Positions 26,563 to 36,393 of a stretch of DNA of 64,000 bases are shown here, piece after piece. A model generated the notes under the pieces. It was not told the DNA's origin and did not search any database. It worked only from the letters and a program-made list of their open reading frames with translations. Location: contig CAVWHY010000012.1 in assembly GCA_963754955.1 (NCBI GenBank), positions 682,001-746,000 of the forward strand, given 5' to 3'. The position numbers and the translations under genes were made by a program. Numbering within the stretch: position 1 is the first letter of the stretch; each line of letters begins with the position of its first letter. The stretch is from CAVQJU01 sp963754955. Its GTDB lineage: Bacteria; Acidobacteriota; Vicinamibacteria; Vicinamibacterales; CAVVIG01.

Positions 26563-27733
26563 CGCCGTCATCGTTTCCGCCGTCCGTACGCCGGTCGGCA
26601 AGGCGCCGAACGGAACTCTCCGCGGCACGCGGCCCGACGAGCTCGCGGCCACCGTGATCGCCGAAGCGCTGCGCCGGGCCCCGGGCCTCGATGCCCGCGA
26701 AATAGACGACGTCATCCTCGGGTGCGCGATGCCGGAAGCCGAGCAGGGGCTGAACGTCGCGCGCATCGCGAGCCTCCGCGCGGGCGTACCTGTGTCGGCG
26801 TCGGCCGTGACGATCAACCGCTTCTGCTCGTCCGGCCTCCAGGCGATCGCGTTCGCCGCCGAACGCATCATGTGCGGGTTCGCTTCGGCCATCGTCGCCG
26901 GCGGCACCGAGTCGATGAGCCTCGTGCCGATGGGCGGCAACAAGCTCTCGCCGAATCCCGCTCTCGTGGACTCGTATCCGGACGTCTACCTGACGACGGG
27001 CCTCGTCGCGGAGAATCACGCGCGGGAATCGGGTATCTCGCGCGAGGCGCAGGACGCGTTCGCGTTGACGAGTCACGCCCGGGCGATCGCGGCCGCCGAT
27101 GCGGGCCGGTTCGCCGACGAGCTCGTGCCCGTTACCGCAAGGGTTGTGGACGCTGCGAACGGCGAGCGGCCGGTCGCCCGCGACGTCGTGTTCGCCGCCG
27201 ACGAAGGCCCGCGCCGCGACACGTCGGCGCAAGCCCTTGGTTCGCTCAGGCCGGCGTTTCACACGGGCGGAACGGTCACGGCAGGCAATTCATCGCAGAC
27301 GAGCGACGGCGCCGCCGCGGTCATCGTCACGTCGGCGGCATACGCGCGCGAGCATGGCCTGACGCCTCTGGCCAGGTTCGTCGCGTTCGCGAACGCGGGC
27401 GTCGAGCCCGAACGCTTCGGCATCGGGCCGGTGCCGGCCGTCCGGAAGGTGCTCAAGCTCGCTGGCCTGACGCTCGAACAAATGGACCTCGTCGAGCTCA
27501 ACGAGGCGTTTGCGGCGCAGGTGCTGGCGTGCCTCAAGGAACTGCCGATCGACCCCGACAGGCTCAACGTCAACGGCGGCGCGATCGCGCTCGGCCACCC
27601 GCTCGGCTGCACCGGCGCCAAGCTGACGGCCACGATCCTTCACGAAATGCGGCGCCGGGGCTCCCGGTACGGCCTGGTGACGATGTGCGTGGGCGGCGGG
27701 ATGGGCGCGGCCGGGATCTTTGAGAGAATGTAG
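26555..27733 (+). CDS. Acetyl-CoA C-acyltransferase (thiolase)
   Basis: Thiolase of 392 aa catalysing the last step of beta-oxidation. The nucleophile Cys is in NRFCSSGLQA near residue 90; GGTESMS, NGGAIALGHPLGCTGAK near 345 and the second Cys in MCVGGGMGAA near 380 complete the active site. The start ATG 26555 lies within the end of the preceding hydrolase gene. No frameshift. With fadN and the acyl-CoA dehydrogenase it makes a full fatty-acid degradation set, resembling fadNAE of Bacillus. Confidence 0.93.
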   Translation: MTDAVIVSAVRTPVGKAPNGTLRGTRPDELAATVIAEALRRAPGLDAREIDDVILGCAMPEAEQGLNVARIASLRAGVPVSASAVTINRFCSSGLQAIAFAAERIMCGFASAIVAGGTESMSLVPMGGNKLSPNPALVDSYPDVYLTTGLVAENHARESGISREAQDAFALTSHARAIAAADAGRFADELVPVTARVVDAANGERPVARDVVFAADEGPRRDTSAQALGSLRPAFHTGGTVTAGNSSQTSDGAAAVIVTSAAYAREHGLTPLARFVAFANAGVEPERFGIGPVPAVRKVLKLAGLTLEQMDLVELNEAFAAQVLACLKELPIDPDRLNVNGGAIALGHPLGCTGAKLTATILHEMRRRGSRYGLVTMCVGGGMGAAGIFERM

Positions 27734-27735
27734 TC

Positions 27736-29516
27736 ATGCCGACCAGCGAGAAAGCGCAGCTTCGCGGCGGGGCCTGGCTCATCGAGCCGACGGATCCGCG
27801 CGAGGTCCTCACGCCGGAGCGGCTCACCGACGAGCATCGGCTGATTGGGAACACCACCCAGCAGTTCGTCGAGCAGGAGGTGCTGCCCGCGCTCGACCGC
27901 CTCGAACAGCACGACTGGGACGCTGGCGCGCGGTCTCCTGAAGCGGTGCGGGGATCTCGGCCTGCTCGGCGTGGACGTGCCGGAAGCCTACGGCGGCGTC
28001 GACCTCGACAAGGTCACGTCGCTCCTCGTCAGCGAACGCATGGCGAGCGCGGCGTCGTTCGGCGCCACGTTCGGCGGGCAGACGAACCTCACGCTCCTGC
28101 CGCTGCTCCTGTTCGGCACGGAGGCACAGAAGCGGAAATACATCCCCAGGCTGCTGACCGGCGAGCTGGTCGGCGCGTACTGCCTCAGCGAAACCGGCTC
28201 GGGCTCCGACGCGCTCGGCGCCAGAACGCGGGCGTCGCGCCAGCCGGACGGCGGCTACGTGCTGAATGGCGAGAAGATGTGGATCACGAACGGCGGCTTC
28301 GCCGACGTCTTCATCGTCTTTGCCAAGGTCGACGGCGAGCACTTCACGGCGTTCATCGTCGAGCGGGCGTTCGGCGGCCTCACGAGCGGCAAGGAAGAGC
28401 ACAAGATGGGCCTGCATGGCTCGTCGACGACCGCGATCATTTTTCAGGACGTCAAGGTGCCGGCCGACAACGTGCTCGGCGAGGTCGGCAAGGGCCACAA
28501 GGTCGCGTTCAACGTGCTGAACTTCGGCCGCTTCAAGCTGGGCGGCATGTGCAGCGGCGGCTCGCGCGCCGCCATCGGCGAGGCGGCCAGGTATGCGGCC
28601 ACGCGGAAGCAGTTCGGCCAGCCCATCGCGAGCTTTGGCGCCATCCGCCACAAGCTTGGCGAGATGATCGTCCGGACGTACGCCGTCGAGAGCCTCGCTC
28701 TACCGGATGGCCGGCATGATCGACTCGCGCATCGGGGACACCCCGCACGACGCGAACGACGGATCGGCCTCGCTGGCCGTTCTCGAGGAATACGCCATCG
28801 AGGCGTCGATCGCGAAGGTGGCCGGGAGCGAAGTGCTCGACTACGTGCTCGACGAGAACATCCAGGTGCACGGCGGCAACGGGTTCGTGAAGGACTACCC
28901 GGCCGAACGCCACTACCGCGACGCGCGCGTCAACCGCATCTTCGAGGGCACCAACGAGATCAACCGCCTGCTGATTCCGGGCATGCTCGCGAAACGGGCC
29001 GTCAAGGGTGACGTCCCGATCATCGCCGCCGCACGGGCGCTGCAGGACGAGCTCCTCGGACCGCCCGGGATGCCTGCGGCCGGCGATGGCCCGATGGCCG
29101 AGGAACGCCGCGCCGTCGACGCGTTCAAGAAGACGGCGCTGATGGTGTTCGGCCTGGCCATGCAGACGTACGGGCAGAAGCTCGCCGAGCAGCAGGAAGT
29201 GCTGATGAACGTCGCCGACATCATGATCGACGTGTTCAGCGCGGAAAGCGCGATGCTGCGCGCGCTCGCGCAGTCCGATCCGGCGTCGCAGGGCGCGTTG
29301 CACAGCGACGCGGCGCGCGTGTTCGTCAACGACGCGGCCATGCGCATCGACGCGAACGCGCGGCAGGCCCTGGCCGCGATGACGAAAGGCGACACGCTGC
29401 GAACCATGCTCGCCGCGTTGAGGCGGCTGCTGAAATACTCGCCCATCGACACCGTGACGCCGCGCAGGCGCCTGGCCGACGAAGCCGTCGCCCGTGGAGG
29501 CTATTTCTTTGCGTAA
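27736..29516 (+). CDS. Acyl-CoA dehydrogenase, FadE type (two frameshifts)
   Basis: FAD-dependent acyl-CoA dehydrogenase of about 592 aa, long for the family because of a C-terminal extension as in FadE of Bacillus. YCLSETGSGSDALG near residue 150 and WITNGGFADVFIVFAK are FAD-binding; RKQFGQPIASFGAI and FEGTNEINRLLI are near-invariant, with the catalytic Glu region in between. Extra bases near 27930 (GCGCGGTCTCC) and 28698 (CTCGCTCTACC) break the frame. It follows thiolase by 2 bases. Confidence 0.9.
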
Positions 29517-30108
29517 CCTGATTGTGTGCGCGGCCGTCGTCGCGATCGCGGGCGCCGCCTGCGCCAGCAAGCCGCCGGCCGACTCGCGCGATTACCCGGC
29601 GAAAGTCGCCGCCGATCGCGCGGCCAAGGACGCGGCGTTCCAGGCAGGCAACGACCCGATTCCCAAGGCGCGGCACGCCGAGTTCCTGCCGCTCGCGTAC
29701 TTCCCGATCGATCCGGACTACAACGTGCCGGCGTCGCTCAAGCCGAGCAACGATCCGGCGATCATCGAGATGCCGACATCCACCGGCACCAACCGGAAGA
29801 TGCGGCGCGCGGGCTCGCTGGAGTTTTCACTCAAGGGACAGCCGATGAAGCTGACGGCGTTTCTCGAGGTCGGCGCCGATCCCAGCCACCTGTTCGTGCC
29901 GTTCAGCGATCTCACCAGCGGGACCGAGACGTACGCCGCCGGCCGGTTCATGGACCTCAATCGGAACGGGACGGGCATCTACGAAGTGGATTTCAACCGC
30001 GCGTACATTCCGTACTGCTACTACAACCCGACGTACGAGTGTCCCTACCCGCCCCGGGAAAACCGGCTGGACATTCCCATCCGCGCCGGCGAGCGGATGA
30101 AGAAGTAG
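29509..30108 (+). CDS. DUF1684-like secreted lipoprotein
   Basis: About 199 aa. I start at TTG 29509, which has GGAGG 8 bases upstream; GTG 29494 is an alternative. The N-terminal hydrophobic stretch ends in AGAAC-AS, a plausible lipobox. The C-terminal half has the DUF1684 pattern: DLNRNGTG, DFNRAYIPYCYYNP, CPYPPRENRLDIPIRAGER. The function of the family is not established. The gene starts inside the end of the acyl-CoA dehydrogenase gene and its stop overlaps the HAD start. Confidence 0.82.
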   Translation: MRNLIVCAAVVAIAGAACASKPPADSRDYPAKVAADRAAKDAAFQAGNDPIPKARHAEFLPLAYFPIDPDYNVPASLKPSNDPAIIEMPTSTGTNRKMRRAGSLEFSLKGQPMKLTAFLEVGADPSHLFVPFSDLTSGTETYAAGRFMDLNRNGTGIYEVDFNRAYIPYCYYNPTYECPYPPRENRLDIPIRAGERMKK

Positions 30109-30785
30109 TGCTCCGCGCCATCGTCTTCGACTTCGACGGCGTCATCGCCAACAGCGAGCCGCTCCATTTCCGCGCCTTTCGAGACGTCCTGGCCCGGCAC
30201 GGCGTCGAGCTGACCGAGCCCGATTACTACACGCGGTACCTCGGTTTCGACGATTTCGGCGCGTTCCGGGCGATCGCGAAGGATCGCGGGCGAACGTGGG
30301 CCGCCGCGGAACTGACGGCGCTCATCGCCGACAAGGCCGAGCGCATGGAGGCTCTCGAGCGCGGCGCCTCCGTCCTCTTTCCCGGAGCGGCCGATGCGAT
30401 TCGCCGCGCCGCGGCCGCGGTGCCGATCGCCATCGCGTCGGGCGCGCTCGGCGCGGAGATCAGGCGCGTCCTCGACGCCGCGAATCTCACGCACCATTTC
30501 AAGGCCATCGTGGCCGCGGAGGACACCGCAGCCGGCAAGCCCGCGCCGGACCCGTACCAGCGCGCCGTGGCGCTTCTGTCCGAGTGCGTCGGCGCTGCCG
30601 TGCTCGCGGCCGACTGCGTCGCCATCGAGGATTCGCGCTGGGGAATCACGTCGGCACGCGCTGCTGGCCTTCGGACGGTGGGCGTCACGAGCAGTTACGA
30701 CGCCGGCGAGCTGTCGGAGGCCGATCTCATCATCGGCTCGCTCGCCGAGCTCGACATCACGAGTCTCCAACGCCTGTTATGCTAG
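30108..30785 (+). CDS. HAD-superfamily hydrolase, beta-phosphoglucomutase-like
   Basis: 225 aa from GTG 30108, overlapping the previous TAG. Motif I DFDGVIANSEP (residues 7-17) has both Asp residues; motif II Ser lies in IASGAL near 105, motif III Lys in GKPAPDPY near 145, motif IV in EDSRWGI near 175. The helical cap type matches phosphoglycolate phosphatase/beta-phosphoglucomutase relatives. Substrate unknown. Confidence 0.85.
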   Translation: MLRAIVFDFDGVIANSEPLHFRAFRDVLARHGVELTEPDYYTRYLGFDDFGAFRAIAKDRGRTWAAAELTALIADKAERMEALERGASVLFPGAADAIRRAAAAVPIAIASGALGAEIRRVLDAANLTHHFKAIVAAEDTAAGKPAPDPYQRAVALLSECVGAAVLAADCVAIEDSRWGITSARAAGLRTVGVTSSYDAGELSEADLIIGSLAELDITSLQRLLC

Positions 30786-30789
30786 TAGC

Positions 30790-31706
30790 GTGATCCGCGA
30801 GCACTCCGTCCGCAGCTTCTCGGTCGCCGCGCTCAGCCCGGATCCCGATCTGGCCAACGCGGCGCTGATGATCGCGCGGCTGGAGTACCCGGCCTCGACG
30901 CACGGCCATATCTCGAACAGCTCGACGCGCTCGGTCGCGAAGCACGGATGCGCCTGGCGGAAGCGTCCACCCTCGGCTGCGACGCGCCTCCCGGCGTCGA
31001 CCCGGACCGCTACGCGCGAGTGATGGCGCTCAACGAGTACCTCTTCAACGATCTTCGCTTCCACGGGAACAAGACGCAGTACGAGGATCCACGGAACAGC
31101 TGCCTGAACGAGGTGCTCGATCGCCGCACGGGCATCCCGATCACGCTTGCGCTGCTGTACATCGAAGTCGCGCGCCGAGCCGGGCTCGACGTGCAGGGCA
31201 TCAACTTCCCGGGCCACTTTCTCCTGCGCTGCCCCGCGGGTCGCGAACGGCCGTACAGCAGGGATCTGATCATCGACGCGTTTCACGGCGGCGCGCTTTT
31301 GTCGGCGGATGCCTGCCATGAGCTGATCAAGCGTCATCAGGATCCGGACGACGCCGATGATGAGGACGCGCTGGATTCGCGCGCGTTCAGCCGGGCGACG
31401 AAGCCGCAGATCCTGTCGCGGATGCTGCTGAACCTGAAGCGGATCTACGAGCGGATGCACTCTTTCCCGCAGGCGCGCGACGTCACTGAGCTGCTGCTCG
31501 CCGTCGATCCCTGGGCACGGGGCGAGCTGCGCGACCGCGGCCTGCTCGCATATCACCTCAAGGACTTCTCAAGCGCGTTGCGCGACCTCCAGGCGTACCT
31601 CCGGTTCCCGGCTCAGGCGCCACTGGACGACGAGGAGCGCAAACACGACGAGCAGATCTGGGAGCACGTGAAGACGCTGCGGTGCCGCCTCGCGATGTTG
31701 AACTAG
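30790..31706 (+). CDS. SirB1 family transglutaminase-like protein with TPR tail (one frameshift)
   Basis: About 305 aa from GTG 30790. The SirB1/YchA core is seen in YLFNDLRFHGN, YEDPRNSCLNEVLDRRTGIPITLALLY near residue 100, and NFPGHFLLR near 140 with the Cys and His of the transglutaminase-like fold; a tetratricopeptide-like helix pair closes the protein. The frame changes near 30893, where CCC appears as CC (a -1 loss) between EYPA and LDARPYLEQL. Convergent with a secreted hydrolase only 3 bases away. Confidence 0.8.
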
Positions 31707-31709
31707 GCG

Positions 31710-32885
31710 TCATTTCGGTAACGTCTTCTCAAGCCACTTCGACATGACACCCGCGATCTCCAGGTTGTTCTTCTCCAGCATCATCATGTGACCGTTGCCG
31801 CGGATGCCGGCATCCGCGAGCTTGATCCACGTCGCACGGACGCCCGCCTGGTCCAGGTATTTGACGGTGCAGTGATCGTACGGGGCGTGATACGAGGCCT
31901 CGGCTGTCAGGATGAGAATCGGCAGCTTTTGAAGCCTGGGCAGCGATCGCGCCGGCGCACGCTGGAGCCAGCATCTGACGAGGTCCGGACCGTCGGGCGC
32001 ACCCTGCTGGACGATCGCCAGATCCGACGCCGTCGAGACCCCGGGCGAATAAGACAGCGGGACGGCGGTGACGCCCCAGGGCCGCTGCGCCGGCGTCACA
32101 TCCCGAAACCACTCCGGGGCAGGAACATTGTCGACGTTGAAGAACGGCGGCCCATTTGGCTCGACGGCCACCACGGCTTTCACGAGATCCGGACGGGTGT
32201 CCGCGACCGGCCAGCCAAATGCCCCTGATTGCGAGTGTGTCAGGAGAATCGACGGGCCGATCTTCTCGAGGAGCGCCACGATGGCGTCCCGGTTCAACTC
32301 CTGCTGCAGCGTGAAGTCCTGAATCGAGGGCATCTGCGACGCGTAGAACTGGTCGAACGCCGCATCGCCTGGAACGCCCCCTCCCGGCCACTGCGTGTGA
32401 AGCTTCGCCTGCGGCCACCGGTTGTAGCGCTCGGGCGCGGCAAACTGCCGTTGCGTCGTCTCCAGGTTGAGCGGCGCGGCGGGACCGTAACGATCGGCCT
32501 GGTAAGCGGCGCGTCCCCGGCCGGGCTGATCCACCACGTAGATCGCATAGCCCTGTCGCAGGAAGAATTGCGCCCAGCCCTCCCGGCCGTCTGGTGTCCC
32601 CGTGAAGTTGGTCCCCGATTGCGCGCCGCCGTGAATCATGACGACTGGCCACGGATGCGACTGCCGCGCCGGGATCTGAAACTCGGCGTACAGCTGGCCG
32701 CTCATGACCTGCCGGCCGTCCACGGTGGAGTACTTCCCGCCGGCGAACAGGTACCCCTGCCGCGCGATCGACAGCGGCTCAGCGGACCTGCCCTGTAAAA
32801 AATGTGCCGTCGTCATCGCGGTGGCACCCGCGACGAGTGCGAACGCGACGCTCGCAGCACCGATTCTTCTGGCTGTTCGGTTCAT
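31710..32885 (-). CDS. Secreted alpha/beta hydrolase
   Basis: 391 aa with a signal peptide or anchor (about 8-28). VMIHGGAQSGTNF is the oxyanion region, the nucleophile motif reads THSQSGAFGW near residue 215, and GNGHMMMLEKN near 370 holds the catalytic His. It resembles bacterial esterase-like proteins of unknown substrate. It follows the dipeptidase gene by 3 bases on the same strand and is probably co-transcribed. Confidence 0.78.
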   Translation of the reverse strand: MNRTARRIGAASVAFALVAGATAMTTAHFLQGRSAEPLSIARQGYLFAGGKYSTVDGRQVMSGQLYAEFQIPARQSHPWPVVMIHGGAQSGTNFTGTPDGREGWAQFFLRQGYAIYVVDQPGRGRAAYQADRYGPAAPLNLETTQRQFAAPERYNRWPQAKLHTQWPGGGVPGDAAFDQFYASQMPSIQDFTLQQELNRDAIVALLEKIGPSILLTHSQSGAFGWPVADTRPDLVKAVVAVEPNGPPFFNVDNVPAPEWFRDVTPAQRPWGVTAVPLSYSPGVSTASDLAIVQQGAPDGPDLVRCWLQRAPARSLPRLQKLPILILTAEASYHAPYDHCTVKYLDQAGVRATWIKLADAGIRGNGHMMMLEKNNLEIAGVMSKWLEKTLPK

Positions 32886-32888
32886 CAG

Positions 32889-34127
32889 TCAGCGACCCCG
32901 CCTGAATTCCGTCTGTTCCATGACCCTCAGCAGGTTCCCGCTCAGGATCTTGGTGACATTTTGCTCCGAGTAGCCCCTTCGTAGCAGTTCACCCGTGATC
33001 TTCGGGAGCTTCGAGGCATCCTCCATTCCGAGCGGCATGATGCTGCCATCGAAGTCCGACCCCAGCCCGACGTGATCAACGCCGGCTACCTTCACCACGT
33101 GATCGATGTGATCGACGATCGCCGCCCAGGTGACGGACGGCAGTTGACCGCTTCTCATCGCCTCGCGATAGATTTGCCCCCAATCGAGGATGGCGCACAC
33201 CTCGTCCTCGCCACATCGCCTGGTTGCCGCATCCAATTGTGCCTGCACAGCCGCGGGAGGCTTTGCCGTCCGGAACGGTTCGCTCAGAAACGCCGCGTTG
33301 AAGTTGATCATGACGACGCCGCCATTGCGGGCCAGCGCGCGCAACATGTCATCGGTCATGTTGCGCGGACTGTTCGAGATGGCGCGGCACGAGGAATGCG
33401 ACGCAATCACGGGAGCCGTGGTGACGTCGAGAGTGTCGTAGAAGGTCTTGTCCGACGTGTGGGAGACGTCCACCATCACACCGAGGCGGTTGAGTTCGTG
33501 CACGACATCCCGGCCGAACGGCGTGAGGCCGTTGTGGGCCGGCGTGTCGCCGGAGGAGTCCGCCCACGTGGTATTGCGGGAATGCGTCAGGGTCAGGTAT
33601 CGGACGCCGAGGGCGGCGTACTGGCGCAGGACACCGAGGTCGGCGTCGATCATGTGCCCTCCCTCCATGCCCATCAGCGCGGCAATCTTGCGCTCCGCGG
33701 CGGCGCGCCGGATATCCGCGGTGGATGTCGCCAGCAGCAGTTCTCGCGGGTGGGCCCTGACGGCCTCTCGCACCAGGTCGATCTGGTGCAGCGCGCGTCT
33801 GACGGCCGCCGGCCCGGTCACGGTACCGGGCATGTAAATAGAGAAGAACAACGCATCGAGGCCGCCCTCGCGCATTCTCGGGATGTCTATGCTGCCGGTG
33901 CCGCCTCTCGTACCGATGTCGAACGATGGTTCGGACACCATGCGCTGCGTCGTGTCGTCGTGCGTGTCGACAACGATGGCACGGGCGTGAACGTCTCTGG
34001 CATGGGCAGAAACCTCGTCCTGGCCAGCCTGTTGCGCCACGAGCATTGACGCGGTGAGCAGCGCCAAACACGTCATGCCGGCTCTTCTCACCCAGCGGCT
34101 GTTCAATGTGTCACACCGTTCTGACAT
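32889..34127 (-). CDS. Membrane dipeptidase (renal dipeptidase family M19)
   Basis: Secreted zinc dipeptidase, 412 aa from ATG 34127. An export signal ends near residue 35; the zinc ligands appear in VVDTHDDT (HxD), GMEGGHMI (bridging Glu), DVSHTSDKTF and SHSSCRAI (two His), and GLGSDFDGS carries the last Asp. Family M19 enzymes hydrolyse dipeptides including L-D and D-D types. Minus-strand TACACT at 34162-34157 could be its -10, with a leader of about 23 bases. Confidence 0.9.
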   Translation of the reverse strand: MSERCDTLNSRWVRRAGMTCLALLTASMLVAQQAGQDEVSAHARDVHARAIVVDTHDDTTQRMVSEPSFDIGTRGGTGSIDIPRMREGGLDALFFSIYMPGTVTGPAAVRRALHQIDLVREAVRAHPRELLLATSTADIRRAAAERKIAALMGMEGGHMIDADLGVLRQYAALGVRYLTLTHSRNTTWADSSGDTPAHNGLTPFGRDVVHELNRLGVMVDVSHTSDKTFYDTLDVTTAPVIASHSSCRAISNSPRNMTDDMLRALARNGGVVMINFNAAFLSEPFRTAKPPAAVQAQLDAATRRCGEDEVCAILDWGQIYREAMRSGQLPSVTWAAIVDHIDHVVKVAGVDHVGLGSDFDGSIMPLGMEDASKLPKITGELLRRGYSEQNVTKILSGNLLRVMEQTEFRRGR

Positions 34128-34245
34128 CTCGCGCCAGGAGGCGCGGGAGCGACGGCGCAGTGTAGCGCGATGATGGAGTCGCGTGGGCGGTTTTCGACGA
34201 CGACTCTCACGATGACGACGATGCTGACGTGCCCCGTGTGCGGGC

Positions 34246-34900
34246 TTACGGGGACCTTCGCCGTCCTGCCGGGCAATCCTGTAGCAACGGGCAGATGTGG
34301 CAGTGCGGATCGGCGTCGGTGCACGTCGCGGCGCCGTGGTGATTGAGGTAGGTGAATGCCCGGCGGTAGGCGTCAGACGAGCCGGGCAACTCGACGGACG
34401 CGGCCGCGCGGATGCCCTCGCGTTTTTCGCGAAACCGGTTTGTGCCCCGCCGTAGCCGAGGCGGCTCGCCACGCGGCTGACGCGCGCGTCCACGGGCAGC
34501 ACCGGATGGCCTGCCGCACAGCAGCATCCGGGACGCCCCGCCGTCGCCCATCTGCGGAGGCCTTTCAGAGCGCGGCGCGCGGCGGCCAGCGGTCCGCGTA
34601 TCAACGCCGGCAAATCGGGCGCGCGACGGAACAGGTCCACGCCGATTTTGAGCGCCCGGAGGCGCTGCTCCAGATAGGGGCCTGCAAGCGCGACGGACTC
34701 CTCGAGCTTCTTCTGCGCGACACGCGACATCGCATCCGGTGTCAGCGCTTGAGCGCGCCGAGCGCGGCGTCCCGCTTGCGCGGCGTCGAATGCGCCGACA
34801 GCACTTCCCAGACAAACAGCGTGAACGGATCGGCCGGCGGCGCCGGCAGGCGGCCGTAGAATCGCGCGAGTTCGCCGACCAGGACGTCCAGGCGTGACAA
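34246..34900 (-). CDS. Endonuclease III-like HhH-GPD DNA glycosylase (about four frameshifts)
   Basis: Base-excision repair glycosylase of about 218 aa when repaired. The N-terminal PFTLFVWEVLSAHSTPRKRDAAL resembles the EndoIII start, KKLEESVALAG follows, the HhH region is around ALKGLPQMGDGGAS, and VDARVSRVASRLG contains the catalytic Asp position. The C-terminus has a perfect [4Fe-4S] spacing C-X6-C-X2-C-X5-C (residues of CTDADPHC, HIC, PLLQDC). Shifts near 34740, 34548, 34515 and 34430; three look like losses and one like a gain, unlike the insertion-only pattern upstream, so a true pseudogene is not excluded. Start TTG 34900 is weak. Confidence 0.7.
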
Positions 34901-34916
34901 AGGCCGTCTCGACTCT

Positions 34917-36296
34917 CTACGCGGGCAACCCGATGCGCGACACCTCGTCGTACAGGTATGCCGAGGCGATGATGCCGCCGTGGAAGTTGCCGACGTCCAG
35001 CTTCTCGTTCGGCGCGTGCGCGTTCTCGTCCGGCAGCCCGACGCCGAACAGCACCGACGGCAGTCCCAGCACCTCCTGGAACGTCGAGACGACCGGGATC
35101 GATCCGCCTTCGCGCGTGAACACGGGCGACTGGCCGAAGCCTTTCTCGATGGCGCGGCCGGCGGCCTGCACGAACGGGTTGTCGAACGACGTCATCCACG
35201 GCTTGCCGCCGTGCATCCGCGTGAACGTGAGCTCCACCGTTTTCGGCGCGGCTTTTCGGACGTAGGCCTCGAACAGATCGGCCATCTTGTCCGGGTCCTG
35301 ATTCGGTACGAGGCGCATGCTGATCTTGGCCATCGCCACAGCCGGCAGGACCGTCTTCGCGCCCTCGCCGGTGAAGCCGGACAGCAGCCCGTTCACTTCG
35401 AGCGTCGGCCGTGCCCAGGTGCGCTCGAGCGTCGTGTAGTCGGTTTCCCCGAACACCTTCGGGATGCCGAAGTCCTTCCGGTACTGCTTTTCGTTGAACG
35501 GGAGCTTCGACCACGCCTCGCGCTCCTCCGGCGTCAGCGCCACCACGTCGTCGTAGAAGCCGGGGATCTTGATGCGGCCTCCGCGATCCTTCATCTGCGC
35601 GATCATCTGCGCGAGCACGAACGCGGGGTTGGCAACCGCGCCGCCAAACGATCCGGAATGCAGATCGGTGCTGCTGCCGCGCAAGTCGATCTGGCAGTAC
35701 ACCAGGCCGCGCAGGCCGTAGCAGATCGACGGCACACCGCGGGCGAACATCGGCGAGTCAGAAATTACGACGACGTCTGCCTTGAGCGTGTCCTTGTTTG
35801 CGACGATGAAGTTGTCGAGGTTGGCGCTGCCGACCTCTTCCTCGCCCTCGAGGATGATGCGGATGTTGACCGGCAGCCGGCCGTTCTGCTTCAAGTGCGC
35901 CTCGATCGCCTTGAAGTGCATGAACACCTGGCCCTTGTCGTCGGCCGATCCGCGCGCGTAGATCTCGCCGTCGCGGATGGTCGCTTCGAACGGCGGCGTG
36001 TGCCACAGGTTGAGCGGATCGACCGGCTGCACGTCGTAGTGGCCGTAGAACAGGATCGTCGGTGCGCCCTGCGCGCCGAGCCAGTCGCCGTACACGACGG
36101 GATTGCCGGGCGTGTCGATGAGCCGGACGTTCTGCATGCCGATGCGGCGCATCTCGTCGGCGCACCACTCGGCGCAGCGCTTGACGTCGGCGGCGTGTTC
36201 GGGCAGTGCGCTGATGCTCGGGATGGCCAGCAGGGCCTTCAGTTCCTCGAGGTATTTGTCACGGTTCACGTTGATGAAGTCGATCACGTTGTTCAT
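34917..36296 (-). CDS. M20 family dipeptidase (carnosinase-like)
   Basis: Cytosolic zinc dipeptidase, 459 aa from ATG 36296. Metal ligands: FYGHYDVQPVDP near residue 80, ARGSADDKGQ near 115, EGEEEVGS near 150 with the catalytic Glu pair, ISDSP near 178 and ENAHAPNEKLD near 435. The dimerisation lid domain lies between. Length and motifs match the CNDP/DapE-like dipeptidases common in heterotrophs. Confidence 0.9.
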   Translation of the reverse strand: MNNVIDFINVNRDKYLEELKALLAIPSISALPEHAADVKRCAEWCADEMRRIGMQNVRLIDTPGNPVVYGDWLGAQGAPTILFYGHYDVQPVDPLNLWHTPPFEATIRDGEIYARGSADDKGQVFMHFKAIEAHLKQNGRLPVNIRIILEGEEEVGSANLDNFIVANKDTLKADVVVISDSPMFARGVPSICYGLRGLVYCQIDLRGSSTDLHSGSFGGAVANPAFVLAQMIAQMKDRGGRIKIPGFYDDVVALTPEEREAWSKLPFNEKQYRKDFGIPKVFGETDYTTLERTWARPTLEVNGLLSGFTGEGAKTVLPAVAMAKISMRLVPNQDPDKMADLFEAYVRKAAPKTVELTFTRMHGGKPWMTSFDNPFVQAAGRAIEKGFGQSPVFTREGGSIPVVSTFQEVLGLPSVLFGVGLPDENAHAPNEKLDVGNFHGGIIASAYLYDEVSRIGLPA

Positions 36297-36376
36297 AGAC
36301 CAGCCGGCTCCTGACGCGGGGCTGCCGGACGCGGCTTCCCCGCACGCACATTTTGACACTCCATTGCCCCAACTAC

Positions 36377-36382
36377 CATAAT
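36377..36382 (+). promoter_or_regulatory. -10-like CATAAT before the LolA-like gene
   Basis: CATAAT ends 12 bases before GTG 36394, which would give a leader of about 5 bases. One of a series of very start-proximal -10 boxes in this window. No -35 seen. Confidence 0.4.
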
Positions 36383-36393
36383 CGATCGGGCCT

